A stretch of 64,000 nt of DNA from Paenibacillus selenitireducens (GCF_002021565.1 NZ_MSZX01000012.1:62027-126026); one strand, 5' to 3'. Shown: positions 26,301 to 35,671, numbered from the stretch's first letter. Notes: generated by a model not told the origin, from the sequence alone. Program-made: numbers and translations.

Positions 26301-28845
26301 CGGCAAATAGACCATCATAATTTTCCTGACCTGCCGTATCTGAGCCTGTAGGGTCTGTTCCCTTGTTTCGCCAAATACCGAACGGGCTGATACCGAATTT
26401 CACGTAAGGCTTGATTTGCTTAACGCCTGTATGCAAACCCTTCACGATGGAATTCACATTATCTCTACGCCAGTCTTGAAGATTCATCGTCCCGCCATTC
26501 GTTTTGTATGCATCATACTGCTTGCTGTCATTAAAAGGCTCATTGCCCGGATAAGGATAGAAATAATCATCCATATGAATGCCGTCGACATCATAATTCT
26601 CTACAATTTCTTTCACGCCGTTGATAATATAATCTTTGGCCTCGGCTACGCCGGGATTAAAGTACAGCTTGCCGCCATTGGCCACAACCCAGTCCGGGTG
26701 AAGCCTCGCAGGGTGATTAGGTGCGAGCAGGTTCGGATTATCATGCATGCTAATCCGGTAAGGATTAATCCAAGCATGGAATTCAATATTGCGTTTATGT
26801 GTCTCTTCTATCATAAATTTAAGCGGGTCATAGCCGTCGCTTGGCGCCTTCCCTTGCTCTCCCGTTAGCCAGTGCGACCATGGGAAATACTTCGAAGGGA
26901 AGAAGGAATCGCTTGTTGGTCTGACCTGAACGAATACAGCATTGATGCCCGTGTCATGCAATTGATCGATGAGGCGAATAAAGTCTTGTCTTTGCTGCTC
27001 CGGATCAAATACATTTTTGGTCGGCCAATCAATATTCTCAACGGTAGCAATCCATGCCCCTCGCAACTCCCGCTTCGGATGAGCAGGCGGATTCGTTACG
27101 ACAACAAGCTGTTGCGCTGTTTTTCCTTCCACCGTAGCCGTAATCAAGGTCGTGCCCGGCGATACCGCCTTCACCTCACCGGTGAGTGAATCGATTGTTG
27201 CAATGGCTGGATTCGCACTCGTGAACGCTGCCCCCGAAGGTATTTCTTTTTTCCCTTCGATCTTATAGTCCCCGAAGACTTTAGCCTTCACGGAGTCACC
27301 GCCTATAATCACGGAAAATACATTGGCAATTTCAATGCTTTTTAATTCTCCTGCCTTAACTTGTACGGTATAGCTATGCTTCCGTCCTTTATAATTAGCA
27401 GTGATGTTCATCGCCCCGATCGCTTTCGCTTGAATCGTCTGGCCCGTGACCACAGCCACTGGGCTTCCCTCTTCCCCTGTAAATACCGTATCCGATGATA
27501 CATCGACAGGTTCATTCGTTCCAAAGATCGCAAACGCCTTTAGTTTGGCTGTTTCTGTAAGAACAAGTGAAGCCGGTCCTTCCATCTGCAGGGCATCCGG
27601 TAGCACAGATTGATCCGAGACGACCAACCGATAGATGGTTGAAAAGGTATTATACGTGGCCGTCAATTCCGTCTCCCCCGTTCCGACCGCCTTGATCCTA
27701 CCCATCGTATCGATGGTCGCCACATTCTCATTGCTGCTTGTGTAGGTGACGTTACCGTCTACAAGCTGTGGTTCGGCATATCCTTTTCGCGTGACGAGCA
27801 CCTGAGCTTGCAGCGATTCACCTACCCCCATCGGCATCACGCCCGCCCATTCCAACCCGAACATATCGGTATTTTCATAGACAGCGCTCACCTGGTCCAC
27901 ATAAAGAGTGCCCGAGGTTTTATTGCTCGTCTCTACCAGATATATATAATTCAGTTTGATTGGAAAGTTGCTAGACGGTATATCCGCTGTAACGTAACGC
28001 CAACCATTTAGCACTTCACTGCTCCCGGTAAAATCAAGCGTAAATTGTCCTCCCAACTGATCCTGCACTTGGCCGCGAATCCAATGCTTTTTATCTTCAC
28101 CATAAACCCAGAAGCCGATCTTCTTCGGTTTTCCTGCGATCTCTCGTCCATCTTTTCCTTCTGCATTTTTAAATCGGATATAGGCCGCTGAAGTCCCTCC
28201 CGTCCCCGTAAAATCATACTCGAGCTTGCCAGCCTTGAATCCGTATTTCACTGGAGCTGGACGTTCTGACTGCGTCAGAACCGCGGAATTCGACTGTACG
28301 GACGTGACGCGAACATCACCGATATCCTCAAAGTCCTCAAACACTTGGGTCCATGCCGTATTGGCGGATGCCATGAGCGAGGGGGCTTCGACGATCACGT
28401 TCACTTCCGCGGTGATCCCGTTATACACAGCCTCGATGACACCTGTTGCCGGTTGATCCCCTGTTGTTAGCGTCCCATCCACTAAAGTGCCTATCCCCGG
28501 TACGCTGTCCGATTTGATACTCCAGTTAATCTGATCTTGCGGCACTTCTAGTTCCTTAGCGTTTGTATCAAAACCCTTTGCTGTGAACGTCTGTGTAGAA
28601 TGGGTCGGTATGACCACAGGACTTGGTTCAATCTCCAGACGCGCGGCTTCACCCGTTGGCATGGATTGTTCAATGATTTGAGGGTCTGAATTACTCTGCT
28701 CTGTCAGCACATCTACAGTCTCTCCTTCATGGTAGACAGCACTATATACTGGCTTTACCGCAATCGGTATGAATGCGCTTACAATTAAACTTATTATGAG
28801 TACTACGCTTAGAGGTCTGCTAAATAATGATAACCTACGTACCAT
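23389..28845 (-). CDS. Large SLH-anchored GHL10 glycosyl hydrolase-like protein with Ig-like repeats
   Basis: About 1818 residues. In order: signal peptide (~1-40), Ig-like domain (~70-155), a carbohydrate-binding-like beta domain (~165-330), further Ig-like domains (~350-590), and a GHL10/DUF187 TIM barrel (~595-975; RELRGAWIATVENIDWP, HAWINPYRIS, VDGIHMDDYFYPY). A fibronectin-III-like domain (~980-1075), four Big2-type repeats of 85 residues (~1080-1420), a Pro-rich linker, an uncharacterised domain (~1470-1635) and three SLH domains (~1640-1818) follow. It is probably a surface glycosidase acting on an unknown polysaccharide. The frame opens at 28854; ATG 28845 has GGGAAG at better spacing. 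Confidence 0.88.
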   Translation of the reverse strand: MVRRLSLFSRPLSVVLIISLIVSAFIPIAVKPVYSAVYHEGETVDVLTEQSNSDPQIIEQSMPTGEAARLEIEPSPVVIPTHSTQTFTAKGFDTNAKELEVPQDQINWSIKSDSVPGIGTLVDGTLTTGDQPATGVIEAVYNGITAEVNVIVEAPSLMASANTAWTQVFEDFEDIGDVRVTSVQSNSAVLTQSERPAPVKYGFKAGKLEYDFTGTGGTSAAYIRFKNAEGKDGREIAGKPKKIGFWVYGEDKKHWIRGQVQDQLGGQFTLDFTGSSEVLNGWRYVTADIPSSNFPIKLNYIYLVETSNKTSGTLYVDQVSAVYENTDMFGLEWAGVMPMGVGESLQAQVLVTRKGYAEPQLVDGNVTYTSSNENVATIDTMGRIKAVGTGETELTATYNTFSTIYRLVVSDQSVLPDALQMEGPASLVLTETAKLKAFAIFGTNEPVDVSSDTVFTGEEGSPVAVVTGQTIQAKAIGAMNITANYKGRKHSYTVQVKAGELKSIEIANVFSVIIGGDSVKAKVFGDYKIEGKKEIPSGAAFTSANPAIATIDSLTGEVKAVSPGTTLITATVEGKTAQQLVVVTNPPAHPKRELRGAWIATVENIDWPTKNVFDPEQQRQDFIRLIDQLHDTGINAVFVQVRPTSDSFFPSKYFPWSHWLTGEQGKAPSDGYDPLKFMIEETHKRNIEFHAWINPYRISMHDNPNLLAPNHPARLHPDWVVANGGKLYFNPGVAEAKDYIINGVKEIVENYDVDGIHMDDYFYPYPGNEPFNDSKQYDAYKTNGGTMNLQDWRRDNVNSIVKGLHTGVKQIKPYVKFGISPFGIWRNKGTDPTGSDTAGQENYDGLFADTRTWMKEGWVDYLAPQIYWHFGYSAAAYEKLMDWWTKEINGQNDGSGKHDIHLYIGQGAYRVGEDNWKNPDQLPAQLRFNNDYGDKVSGNILFSSSDVLANPLGVRDAIASMYARPALIPVMPWIKGDVPNAPEIVGLSEVSGAKQLSWKDSGSSQPTYYAVYRASGLEAPDVNNTANLLDTVRRAEGPIQTYTDNTAVPGQVYTYAVTAVSRLHVESVMSNTISEPTTSPSLLGIELGELTSMIIPQTQQVHVFGTNVFGDKEELTSGIAFQSSDAKVASISVSGLITAHAAGITTITATYQGFSATYSLSVFASPIQELKLNPLTDMSVGNTQQVTVSAVHENGEEEVLTSGVEFTSTQPTVASISLNGLITAHTAGITTITAAYQGFSATYSLSVLASPIQELKLNPLTSMNVGNTQQVTVSAVHESGQEEVLTSDVAFTSTEPAIASISESGLITAHAAGVTTITATYQGFSATYSLSVLASPIQELKLNPLTSMTVGNTQQVTVSAVHENGQEEVLTSGVTFTSTEPAIASISESGLIKALAPGTTVITAAYQGKSVSYTLTVQSQPTTNPGPGTSNSNPAPSTPAAPKPKPSDVYTVTEKELMNAPDGKLNISAGAGKTQVQLPGNVAERLGKQGTVHLDFDGMAVSIPISVLQEAVKQAQLTSTVDVQIGVALKRLDTVQITNLMTDLQKQSDAIVSGEQIVTLQIFVLSKDGTKTELKTFKQPITLTLPIPKTAKASRVGIYGIDEQKRIQYVGGTITEGNRITTDVSQSGQYGAMSYDKSFTDVDSRHWAEQVIKDMAARHVIKGLPDGTFSPNKEVTRGEFVSLLVRLMKLPTGEDTPFADVETNDWFAGEVSAAAKAGFIHRSNDGLFHPNAAITREEMAVLLMNAYKASGMKELEDMPHAAFRDQANISDWAQQSIDEAVSLGLLRGSGQHMFHPANPLTRAESAQVLANLLEKWKN
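24640..25620. repeat. Four 255-bp tandem repeats encoding Big2 domains
   Basis: The motif GAAGTCAGAACCTCTTCC recurs at 24731, 24986 and 25241, and a diverged form lies at 25496, exactly 255 bp apart each time. The first three copies are nearly identical in DNA, pointing to recent duplication or gene conversion. Confidence 0.9.
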
Positions 28846-28954
28846 GCATTGCACTTCCCTTCCCCATAACTAAAAGTTTAAAATACATCAAATGCACACC
28901 GCAGAGTTATACCTCGGTCATCGTATCACCGCCTCATTCCCCTGTTTAATTCAT

Positions 28955-28977
28955 TTTATGAAATAAAATTTCATAAA
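28955..28977. promoter_or_regulatory. AT-rich inverted repeat upstream of the GHL10 gene
   Basis: TTTATGAAA and TTTCATAAA form a perfect 9-bp inverted repeat with a 5-base spacer, and a further TTTCATAAA follows at about 28983. It lies ~110 bp upstream of the start codon and could be an operator. Confidence 0.4.
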
Positions 28978-29084
28978 TAACATTTCATAAAAATTTATTA
29001 TACGAAATATTCCTTCTAGTATATGAATTACTAGTTTCCTTGTAAACCCTTTTTTGCTTAAAATTTAAAATAAATCACCAATGA

Positions 29085-29113
29085 GAAAAACCGTCAGGGG
29101 ATCACCCGACGGT
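29085..29113 (-). terminator. Terminator-like hairpin, part of a dispersed repeat
   Basis: ACCGTC-A-GGG pairs with CCC-GACGGT; on the minus strand it is followed by TTTTTCTC. The hairpin and its flank (to about 29142) resemble 11905-11955 after qoxD. No gene ends directly beside it. Confidence 0.55.
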
Positions 29114-29156
29114 CCTTTATTGTGGGAACTTATAAATCGGTGGATAGGAGATGCAT

Positions 29157-29288
29157 AACGGACATGAGAGACCTTATTGTTTGCTATGCTCATAGATTAG
29201 CCGTTTTCGCGGACCTAGATGCCCTTATTCCATTCGAATCATGAGTATACAGCTTATGTTTAGCATGATAAGAGCTGCTGTGTCCGTT
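29157..29288. repeat. 132-bp imperfect palindrome (intergenic repeat element)
   Basis: AACGGACATGAGAGACCTTATT (29157-29178) is largely complementary to the stretch ending GTGTCCGTT at 29288. An inner pair TATGCTCAT / ATGAGTATA continues the pairing, so nearly the whole block can fold as one long hairpin. No coding sense. It looks like a REP/MITE-type intergenic repeat. Confidence 0.6.
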
Positions 29289-29360
29289 CATTTCACTCCG
29301 TTCCCTGCACCCTAATTTGATTTCGCCAATCTCTCGAAAAGTTATAAATTCTAGAATGTC

Positions 29361-29394
29361 AAAAAAAAGCCTTCCCGGTTTCACCCAGAAAAGC
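29361..29394 (-). terminator. Terminator of the two-component operon
   Basis: On the minus strand AGCTTTTCTGGGT pairs with ACCGGGAAGGCT (several G-U), followed by eight T, 26 bp after the response regulator stop. Confidence 0.75.
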
Positions 29395-29419
29395 TCTTAA
29401 ACTTATAAAGCAGCTTGAT

Positions 29420-30073
29420 TCATATGAAAGCCTGAAGACGTACGATTGCTTGTGCACGGTCGACGACCTCCAATTTGCTATACAGGTTACTGATATAATT
29501 ACGCGCCGTACCCTCAGCAATGTGCAGCGTATCGGCGATTTCACGGTTGTTCAGACCCTTGATAATAAGACGGGCCAACTCCTCTTCCCGCTCAGTCAAC
29601 TTGATGCTGCTCAAATTAGTTTTTTGCAAAAAATCATAATCCTCCGTCAATTTGTTCATTCTTGCCGCCAATTTAGCTGCGACAGAAGCCGGGAGAATGA
29701 ATTGCCCAGATATCGTATCGCGAATGGAACCAATCATTTTATCCGCATCCATGTCCTTCAGCATATACCCGCTTGCTCCGTGCGCCATCCCTTCGACGAT
29801 GTAGTCTGTCTCAATAAAAGTCGTCAAAATCAGAATATACATCCCTGGGCAACTCCGCTTGATTCGCTTCAACGCACTAATCCCGTCCATAACAGGCATT
29901 TGGATATCCAATAAGACGAGATCCGGGCGAAGCGTCTCCGCCATTTCACAAGCTTCCAGTCCATTCTTAGCAACGCCAATGACCTCTATATCGTCCTCCA
30001 AATCAAGAATTGTTCGAAGACCTTCCCGCGTCAGCATTTGATCATCTGCGATGACAATCCTAATTGTTCTCAT
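29420..30073 (-). CDS. NarL/LuxR-family response regulator
   Basis: A 217-residue regulator: receiver domain (1-120) with the acidic pair DD near residue 10, phosphoacceptor Asp in LVLLDIQMP and Lys in GYMLKD; LuxR-type helix-turn-helix (~150-215) in LTEREEELARLIIKGLNNRE. It starts inside the stop of the giant sensor kinase gene (4-bp ATGA overlap), so the two form a cognate pair. Targets unknown. Confidence 0.92.
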   Translation of the reverse strand: MRTIRIVIADDQMLTREGLRTILDLEDDIEVIGVAKNGLEACEMAETLRPDLVLLDIQMPVMDGISALKRIKRSCPGMYILILTTFIETDYIVEGMAHGASGYMLKDMDADKMIGSIRDTISGQFILPASVAAKLAARMNKLTEDYDFLQKTNLSSIKLTEREEELARLIIKGLNNREIADTLHIAEGTARNYISNLYSKLEVVDRAQAIVRLQAFI

Positions 30074-33000
30074 TTTCGCATCTCCAATCCGCCGCTTCGA
30101 ATAGGTAAATCAATCCCCAGCAAGCTGCCGCGGTTCGCCCAAGAATCGATCATGAAACGCCCCCCTAATTGTTCAGCTCGCTCTTTCATCGCTTTCAGTC
30201 CAAATCCCAGCGTAATCTGATCCGTGCCTAACCCTTTGTCTTCAAGCCTGAATTGCACATACGAGCCTACTAGCTCCAGACTGAAGCGGAACTCCTTGCT
30301 CCGACCATGCCGAATCCCATTGGTTAACCCTTCCTGCAGCGCATGATAGATCATTTTTTTATGAAAAATCGATAACTCAGGCACATCATGAATCATCCGA
30401 TGAATGACAACTCCTGCGTTTCGCTCCGTATCTTGAATAAGTCGATTTAACATCGCGGACAGATCGGCGTATTTGTCCTCCTTCAACATATGGACGGAGC
30501 CCCGTATTTCATTTAGGCTATGGCGGACAAGATCCTGTGCCTCATTCAGCCGCTGAACACCCGCTGTTATATCCTTACTGAGCAGCCGTTTGCCAGCCTC
30601 GATTTGAAGGATTGTTGATGTGAGCGTATGTCCCACGATGTCATGAATTTCGTGCGCGATACGATTCCGTTCCTCATAAATCGAAACTTCCGCCAGGGCA
30701 GCCGACGTCTCACGCATCGATCGTTCCAGACTGCGGGTCCTTTCCTCTACTTGATCTTCCAGATGATGTGTAAGATATTGAATCCCGGCATATAGCTTCG
30801 CATTCATAATGGAAATAGCGCATTGCGAGCCCAGCATCTTCAACACATCCAACCGATGCGGCGTAAATATGTTCCGCGAGAGTTTATTCTCCATATAGAG
30901 CAGACAAATCAGCTTGTTCTGATGTATCACCGGAAGACAGAGAATCGATTTCAAATCTTTATCCATTACATATGGAATCTGGACAAATAACCCTTCTTGT
31001 GCCGCGTCATGCAGCACAACTTCCTCTTGCGTTCTTGCTGCATATCCGATAATGGCTGCGGGAACTAAGTTGGACTCTTCCTCCAGCGGGATGGATTCGA
31101 TACGAAGCTCCTCTTCCGTTCCATGCACTTCGATAACCCATTTGTCCTCATGGTCAAATAAGAGCGCACCGTATTCGGCCCCTGCATTGTGGAGCATGAT
31201 GCGCATCAATGTGTCGAGCAGGCGGCTCATCTCCATTTCACCCGACAAGGCTTGCGCCGCCATGACAACGGAGAGTGAATCGACGCGTTCTAAACCCGAC
31301 TGTCCGCTGATATGCAGCAGATGTCCGTATTTTTGTTCCAAATCTGCGGCTTTCGCTGCTGCGCCCCATTGCACATAGGCTTCATACGCCTCTGTCATAT
31401 AGACCTTTGCAAGCTGGAGCTTGCCTTGACGAAGACTATATCTACCGTAACATTCCGCAGCGATCGCCAAATCGTGTATATGACCATTCGATCGTGCAGT
31501 CTCCATCGATTGCGAATAAAAATCTTCGGCTTGGCGGTTTTTACTTGTCAACCGAGCCATTTCTGCATGGATCAGTAAGTACTTATGCTGATAATTTTCA
31601 GGGCAACGCATGGCATATTTCTTCATTTTTTTCAGTCGGTAGCGTAACTTCATCCAACATTCTTTTTGCTCCTCAACCGACATTTCTTCATAAAGCTGTG
31701 CCCACACAAGCGATTCATACATGTATTGAACGACACGATTAGAATCATCCTGGCGTAATGCGATGATAGCAGCCGATTTCTTCAACGCCTCATTCGCCTC
31801 TTGATACTGACCGAACAAATAACCGGGTAAATATTGCAGCGTGTAGACAAGCTCTTGAATCATTTGGAACTCATCTCCGTGAACCGAATCCGCGAAATCC
31901 TCCCGCATAACATCCGATAATTCGAAAGGATCATCCGGTGCTCGGTATCCTGTTAGACGGACAAGCAGCGATGTAAATATAGCTGCTTGCTTCCAATGCA
32001 GGCTGTTATTATGACGTTGAAAATCCCCCGACTGCGCAATTAGTCGATCATAAATGTCCCCAAGTGGATGACCGAATTGAAGCAATGAAGCACAATTGAC
32101 GAGTACGCTCTGATTCCCATGCCACAGATCCCCAGACTCGAGTCCTACTTTGCCAGCGTGATCCGTAAACATCTTAAGCAGCGTTGGATCATAGCGGCGC
32201 CAGCTATCGTAACACAAGGTGAATGAAGTCAGCGTCTTCACATACAGCGTTGGGTAAGGTCTTGATACGTTACAGGCCAGCATCCCCCACGTAAATGCCT
32301 CTTCATCTTGCCGAAAGTGAAAATAAAGAAACATGGCGTATCCCACAAACCCGATCGAAGCTTCCGGAGTCAAGCCATAATCCAGCGTCATTTCAAGCAT
32401 GGTGAAGGTGGATGCAAGCCAGCCTTTCGGATGTATAAAGTAGCAGGCATGGCCCGTATGGACTAAGGCGGTCATAGCTACTCTGCGCGTTTCTTCGTTC
32501 ATCGGCGGAAGTTGACCAAGCGATTCAAGCGGATGTTTGCGGATTTTCCGACGCAGCCTAAGCCATTGAAGGGTCAGTTGGGTTGAACTTGGCGTGAAAT
32601 TGTGGCGCACATCTAACAAAGCCAAGGTTGTACGCCCTAAAGAAATAACCTTCTCATAATTGTCATGATTCGCCTCCAACTGAATCTTTATCGTGCAGAC
32701 GCGCGCCTTGTCCAAATTTGTTGCCGCTTTGTGAATTAATATATCGAACAAATCATTCGCCGTCTCGAACTGGGCACACAAGAATTCCGTCTCCGCCCGT
32801 TCTTGGAAAGCACTGAAGGTTAAGGCATAGTCTTGATTCCAACTTTCTTCATCTAACAATGACGTCGCTTGGCGCAAATACGCGAGCGATGTCTCATAGG
32901 CGGTGGATTGCTTCGCCTTCAAACCCGCCTGCAAGTTCAATGCTGCCACTTCCAGCTTCTGTTCCGGACATGGGATCCGCGCTAAGGCTTGATTTAAATG

Positions 33001-35148
33001 GTTAACCGCTTCGAAAATGTTAGTCCCCTCACCTGATTTCATACGATGTATGAAAAGCCAGCCGATTCTCCCATGCAAGTCAGGACGTTCTATCTCGTCA
33101 ACAAGTGCATAGGCGGCTTGATGAATACGGTCATGTTGAAATCTGTACTGCTGAGCTCCTTCAACCCCAACAGGCTGTAGCAAACGCTCGTGCATCGCGA
33201 TCGTCATCACTTCGGCAAGCTCGTGTAAGGAAAGTTCCGTAATCGAAGAAAGGGTATTAAGGTCAAAACTGCTGCCCAAAAATGCAGCCCTTCCAAGAAC
33301 GTAAACCGTAGGATATGAAAACAACTTCAGCTTATCTGATAGATAGTCGGCTGCATTATCCGGCACGCTCATCTCGCCAATGCGCTGTAGATCCCATTGC
33401 CAGCTTCCGCTCCATTCGTCAAAGGTTACCTGTTTGTCGTCAATTAAATCTTGAAGAAATTGCTTAAGGAAAAACGGATTTCCTTCCGTCTTGTGCAGCA
33501 ATAGCTGTGCAAGTTCGTCCGTATCAGAACCTTGGTAACGCATGGCATCCCTTATCAGCTGCTGCAGATCTTCGAGTTCGAGCGCCTTCAGATGAATGCT
33601 GCTCATGGCTATGTTCCGTTCTGCAAGCTCCTCGCTGAGTCGATGGACCGGATGCGAGACTGAAGTTTCTGCTCGACAAGCCATGACGATAAGGAGATTC
33701 TTCGTTGCCCGATCCTCTAGCAGGTGGGCGAGATATTGAAGCGACGCATCATCCGCCCACTGAAGGTCGTCTAAGAATACCACCAAAGGATGGTTGGGAT
33801 GAAGGAACAGTTGGAGAAATCGATTCATTATCGTATGCAATCGGTGCTGGGCTTGCACAGGTGGTAAAGGCTGCACTTGCTGTTGCTTGCCAATAAGCAA
33901 TTCCAACTTGGGAACGAAATCAATCAGAAGCTGTCCATAGCCATCTACCGCGTTCAGAATACGAAGCTTCCACACTTCCTCTTGCAGCTTGTTCTCCATC
34001 AATAGTTGACCGACTAATTCTCCTATGGCCTGTACCCATACATCATAAGGGAGTGCGGTGTGTTGTGGATTACACTTGCCCTTCGCGAATATACCTTCAA
34101 ATGGAACTAATTTACGAAATGTTTCTCTGACCAAGGAAGTTTTCCCTATCCCCCCGCTTCCTTTGATCCAGACAACCTCTGCAGCCCCCTCCGACGCCCT
34201 TTGCAGCGCTTCTTGCAAACATCGTTGTTCTTTCCGTCGACCGTAGAAATGAGCTGGAACCGTCCAGCGCTCAGGAATATCTCGGCTTGCAAGCACAAAG
34301 GAGTCGACTTTCCCAGAAGCTTGATATTGTTCGAGGCACTCCTGCAGATCCGACTTCAGTCCAAACGCGCTAGCATATCTTGCATCAGGCATCTTCTCCA
34401 TACATTTTCCGATAATGTCCGAGACGGGTCTAGGTATCGAGAGAACTCGATGATGTAGAGGTTGGGGTGTACTGGCAAGATGGCGGTATACGATATCCAG
34501 CACATCTTGAAACGCAAAAGGAAGGCTGCCTGATAACCATTCATATAAAGTAATACCCAGCGAATAAAAATCAGAACGATAATCCGGCGTGATTCCTGTT
34601 CTGCCCGTCAGCTCCGGCGAAATATAGGGTAGAATATCGTCCGATCGACCACTTAACAACGGCAGCGGACTCTTCTCCTGTTCCGTTGAACACCTGCGAA
34701 TATCGATAAATTTCACTTCAAATGTATCGGGATTCACGATCAGATGGAAGGGAGTGATGTCATGAAGTGTCATTTTCTCACGATGGATTTGCATAAGACT
34801 ATCGACTGCAGCAATGGCAATACGAAGCAGGACAGGTAACCCTAAGGCATTCGAACGTGTACACAATACCCGATCCAGCCTACTTCCTCCGATATCTTGT
34901 AAGAACATCATGGGCCGCTCCGCTATGATTTCCAGATGATAAACTTCTAACGCGCCCCGACCCCCTAAACGCGTAAGCTTATCATATTCATAACGAAAAG
35001 CTTCTATCATCGCGGGACCTGGAAATTCATCGCATGTCGTCTTGAGAATCACATTTCTACGATCCTTAAGACGTAACAATCTATATAACTGGATATCTCC
35101 ATGACTCCCTATGACATCCAATGTTTGATAACCTGGTATCTCGATCAT
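30070..35148 (-). CDS. Giant hybrid sensor: Ser/Thr kinase-like, AAA ATPase, GAF, histidine kinase
   Basis: 1692 residues. The N-terminal protein-kinase-like domain (~1-275) keeps a VILK lysine and a LHDITP catalytic-loop Asp. The Mg-binding Asn of that loop is replaced (PFHLIVN) and the DFG motif reads DIR, so kinase activity is doubtful. Next come an AAA/STAND-type ATPase (~290-560; Walker A GSGGIGKTS, Walker B VVFLDDLQWAD), a long helical TPR-like region (~700-1290), a GAF domain (~1330-1480), and a HisKA_3/HATPase core (~1490-1690) with the phospho-His in AHEIHDIVGH. It resembles the PknB-AAA-GAF-HK sensors best known from cyanobacteria. The partner is the overlapping LuxR-type regulator. 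Confidence 0.88.
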   Translation of the reverse strand: MIEIPGYQTLDVIGSHGDIQLYRLLRLKDRRNVILKTTCDEFPGPAMIEAFRYEYDKLTRLGGRGALEVYHLEIIAERPMMFLQDIGGSRLDRVLCTRSNALGLPVLLRIAIAAVDSLMQIHREKMTLHDITPFHLIVNPDTFEVKFIDIRRCSTEQEKSPLPLLSGRSDDILPYISPELTGRTGITPDYRSDFYSLGITLYEWLSGSLPFAFQDVLDIVYRHLASTPQPLHHRVLSIPRPVSDIIGKCMEKMPDARYASAFGLKSDLQECLEQYQASGKVDSFVLASRDIPERWTVPAHFYGRRKEQRCLQEALQRASEGAAEVVWIKGSGGIGKTSLVRETFRKLVPFEGIFAKGKCNPQHTALPYDVWVQAIGELVGQLLMENKLQEEVWKLRILNAVDGYGQLLIDFVPKLELLIGKQQQVQPLPPVQAQHRLHTIMNRFLQLFLHPNHPLVVFLDDLQWADDASLQYLAHLLEDRATKNLLIVMACRAETSVSHPVHRLSEELAERNIAMSSIHLKALELEDLQQLIRDAMRYQGSDTDELAQLLLHKTEGNPFFLKQFLQDLIDDKQVTFDEWSGSWQWDLQRIGEMSVPDNAADYLSDKLKLFSYPTVYVLGRAAFLGSSFDLNTLSSITELSLHELAEVMTIAMHERLLQPVGVEGAQQYRFQHDRIHQAAYALVDEIERPDLHGRIGWLFIHRMKSGEGTNIFEAVNHLNQALARIPCPEQKLEVAALNLQAGLKAKQSTAYETSLAYLRQATSLLDEESWNQDYALTFSAFQERAETEFLCAQFETANDLFDILIHKAATNLDKARVCTIKIQLEANHDNYEKVISLGRTTLALLDVRHNFTPSSTQLTLQWLRLRRKIRKHPLESLGQLPPMNEETRRVAMTALVHTGHACYFIHPKGWLASTFTMLEMTLDYGLTPEASIGFVGYAMFLYFHFRQDEEAFTWGMLACNVSRPYPTLYVKTLTSFTLCYDSWRRYDPTLLKMFTDHAGKVGLESGDLWHGNQSVLVNCASLLQFGHPLGDIYDRLIAQSGDFQRHNNSLHWKQAAIFTSLLVRLTGYRAPDDPFELSDVMREDFADSVHGDEFQMIQELVYTLQYLPGYLFGQYQEANEALKKSAAIIALRQDDSNRVVQYMYESLVWAQLYEEMSVEEQKECWMKLRYRLKKMKKYAMRCPENYQHKYLLIHAEMARLTSKNRQAEDFYSQSMETARSNGHIHDLAIAAECYGRYSLRQGKLQLAKVYMTEAYEAYVQWGAAAKAADLEQKYGHLLHISGQSGLERVDSLSVVMAAQALSGEMEMSRLLDTLMRIMLHNAGAEYGALLFDHEDKWVIEVHGTEEELRIESIPLEEESNLVPAAIIGYAARTQEEVVLHDAAQEGLFVQIPYVMDKDLKSILCLPVIHQNKLICLLYMENKLSRNIFTPHRLDVLKMLGSQCAISIMNAKLYAGIQYLTHHLEDQVEERTRSLERSMRETSAALAEVSIYEERNRIAHEIHDIVGHTLTSTILQIEAGKRLLSKDITAGVQRLNEAQDLVRHSLNEIRGSVHMLKEDKYADLSAMLNRLIQDTERNAGVVIHRMIHDVPELSIFHKKMIYHALQEGLTNGIRHGRSKEFRFSLELVGSYVQFRLEDKGLGTDQITLGFGLKAMKERAEQLGGRFMIDSWANRGSLLGIDLPIRSGGLEMRK

Positions 35149-35342
35149 AATTCCACACTCCCTAATGGTATAGATGAAATCCGAAGCTCGTCCATTTTCC
35201 GTTAAATTATACCAATTATATCATCGGATTTGGTTGAATGAACACTTGAATAAAGCAGACGGAATATGCAAATAGACCGCCCAGAGGACGGTCCTGTTCA
35301 TTATTCAACTTTACGTTTGGTTTTGTTTTTGCAGCAGATCAT

Positions 35343-35477
35343 TTATCTATCAAATATCCGTCTTCGGCGATTGCTCCTAATTTTATACCATAACTGACGA
35401 TCACCATCTTTGAAGACACGAATGCCCACCCATCGGAAAGGTGTCCAAACTTCTTTAAATATCAAATATCCTGCCAT
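35343..35477 (-). CDS. Small basic protein, 44 residues
   Basis: ATG 35477 follows a GGGGGG site at six bases. The frame encodes 44 residues rich in Arg, Lys and Trp, with middle sequence WTPFRWVGIRVFKDGDRQLW and an Arg-rich C-terminus. No family recognised. It stands alone upstream of the sensor-kinase operon on the same strand. A real gene is plausible from the site and codon pattern but not proven. Confidence 0.45.
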   Translation of the reverse strand: MAGYLIFKEVWTPFRWVGIRVFKDGDRQLWYKIRSNRRRRIFDR

Positions 35478-35581
35478 TGCTATCCCCCCGATACTCTTCC
35501 TCTTCATCTATCTAAAATTTTAATGGATTGGTCCCTTGTTACATAGTGAGCGTTGTCATGAATTCTGTCATATGACAAACA

Positions 35582-35606
35582 TAAAAAAGGACCCTTTCGG
35601 GTCCTT
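35582..35606 (-). terminator. Terminator of the sugar operon
   Basis: On the minus strand AAGGACCC / GGGTCCTT around GAAA, followed by six T, about 65 bp after the dehydrogenase stop. Confidence 0.9.
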
Positions 35607-35671
35607 CCAGCCTGTAGACAAAGTTCCATTAGGAACAAGTCAGCAGGCGTTTTTATATTCTGATATACTCG

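Noticed and set aside
26416-26868. 150-codon plus-strand frame inside the GHL10 gene
   Set aside because: It is fully contained in an intact conserved coding region on the opposite strand, with no start signal.
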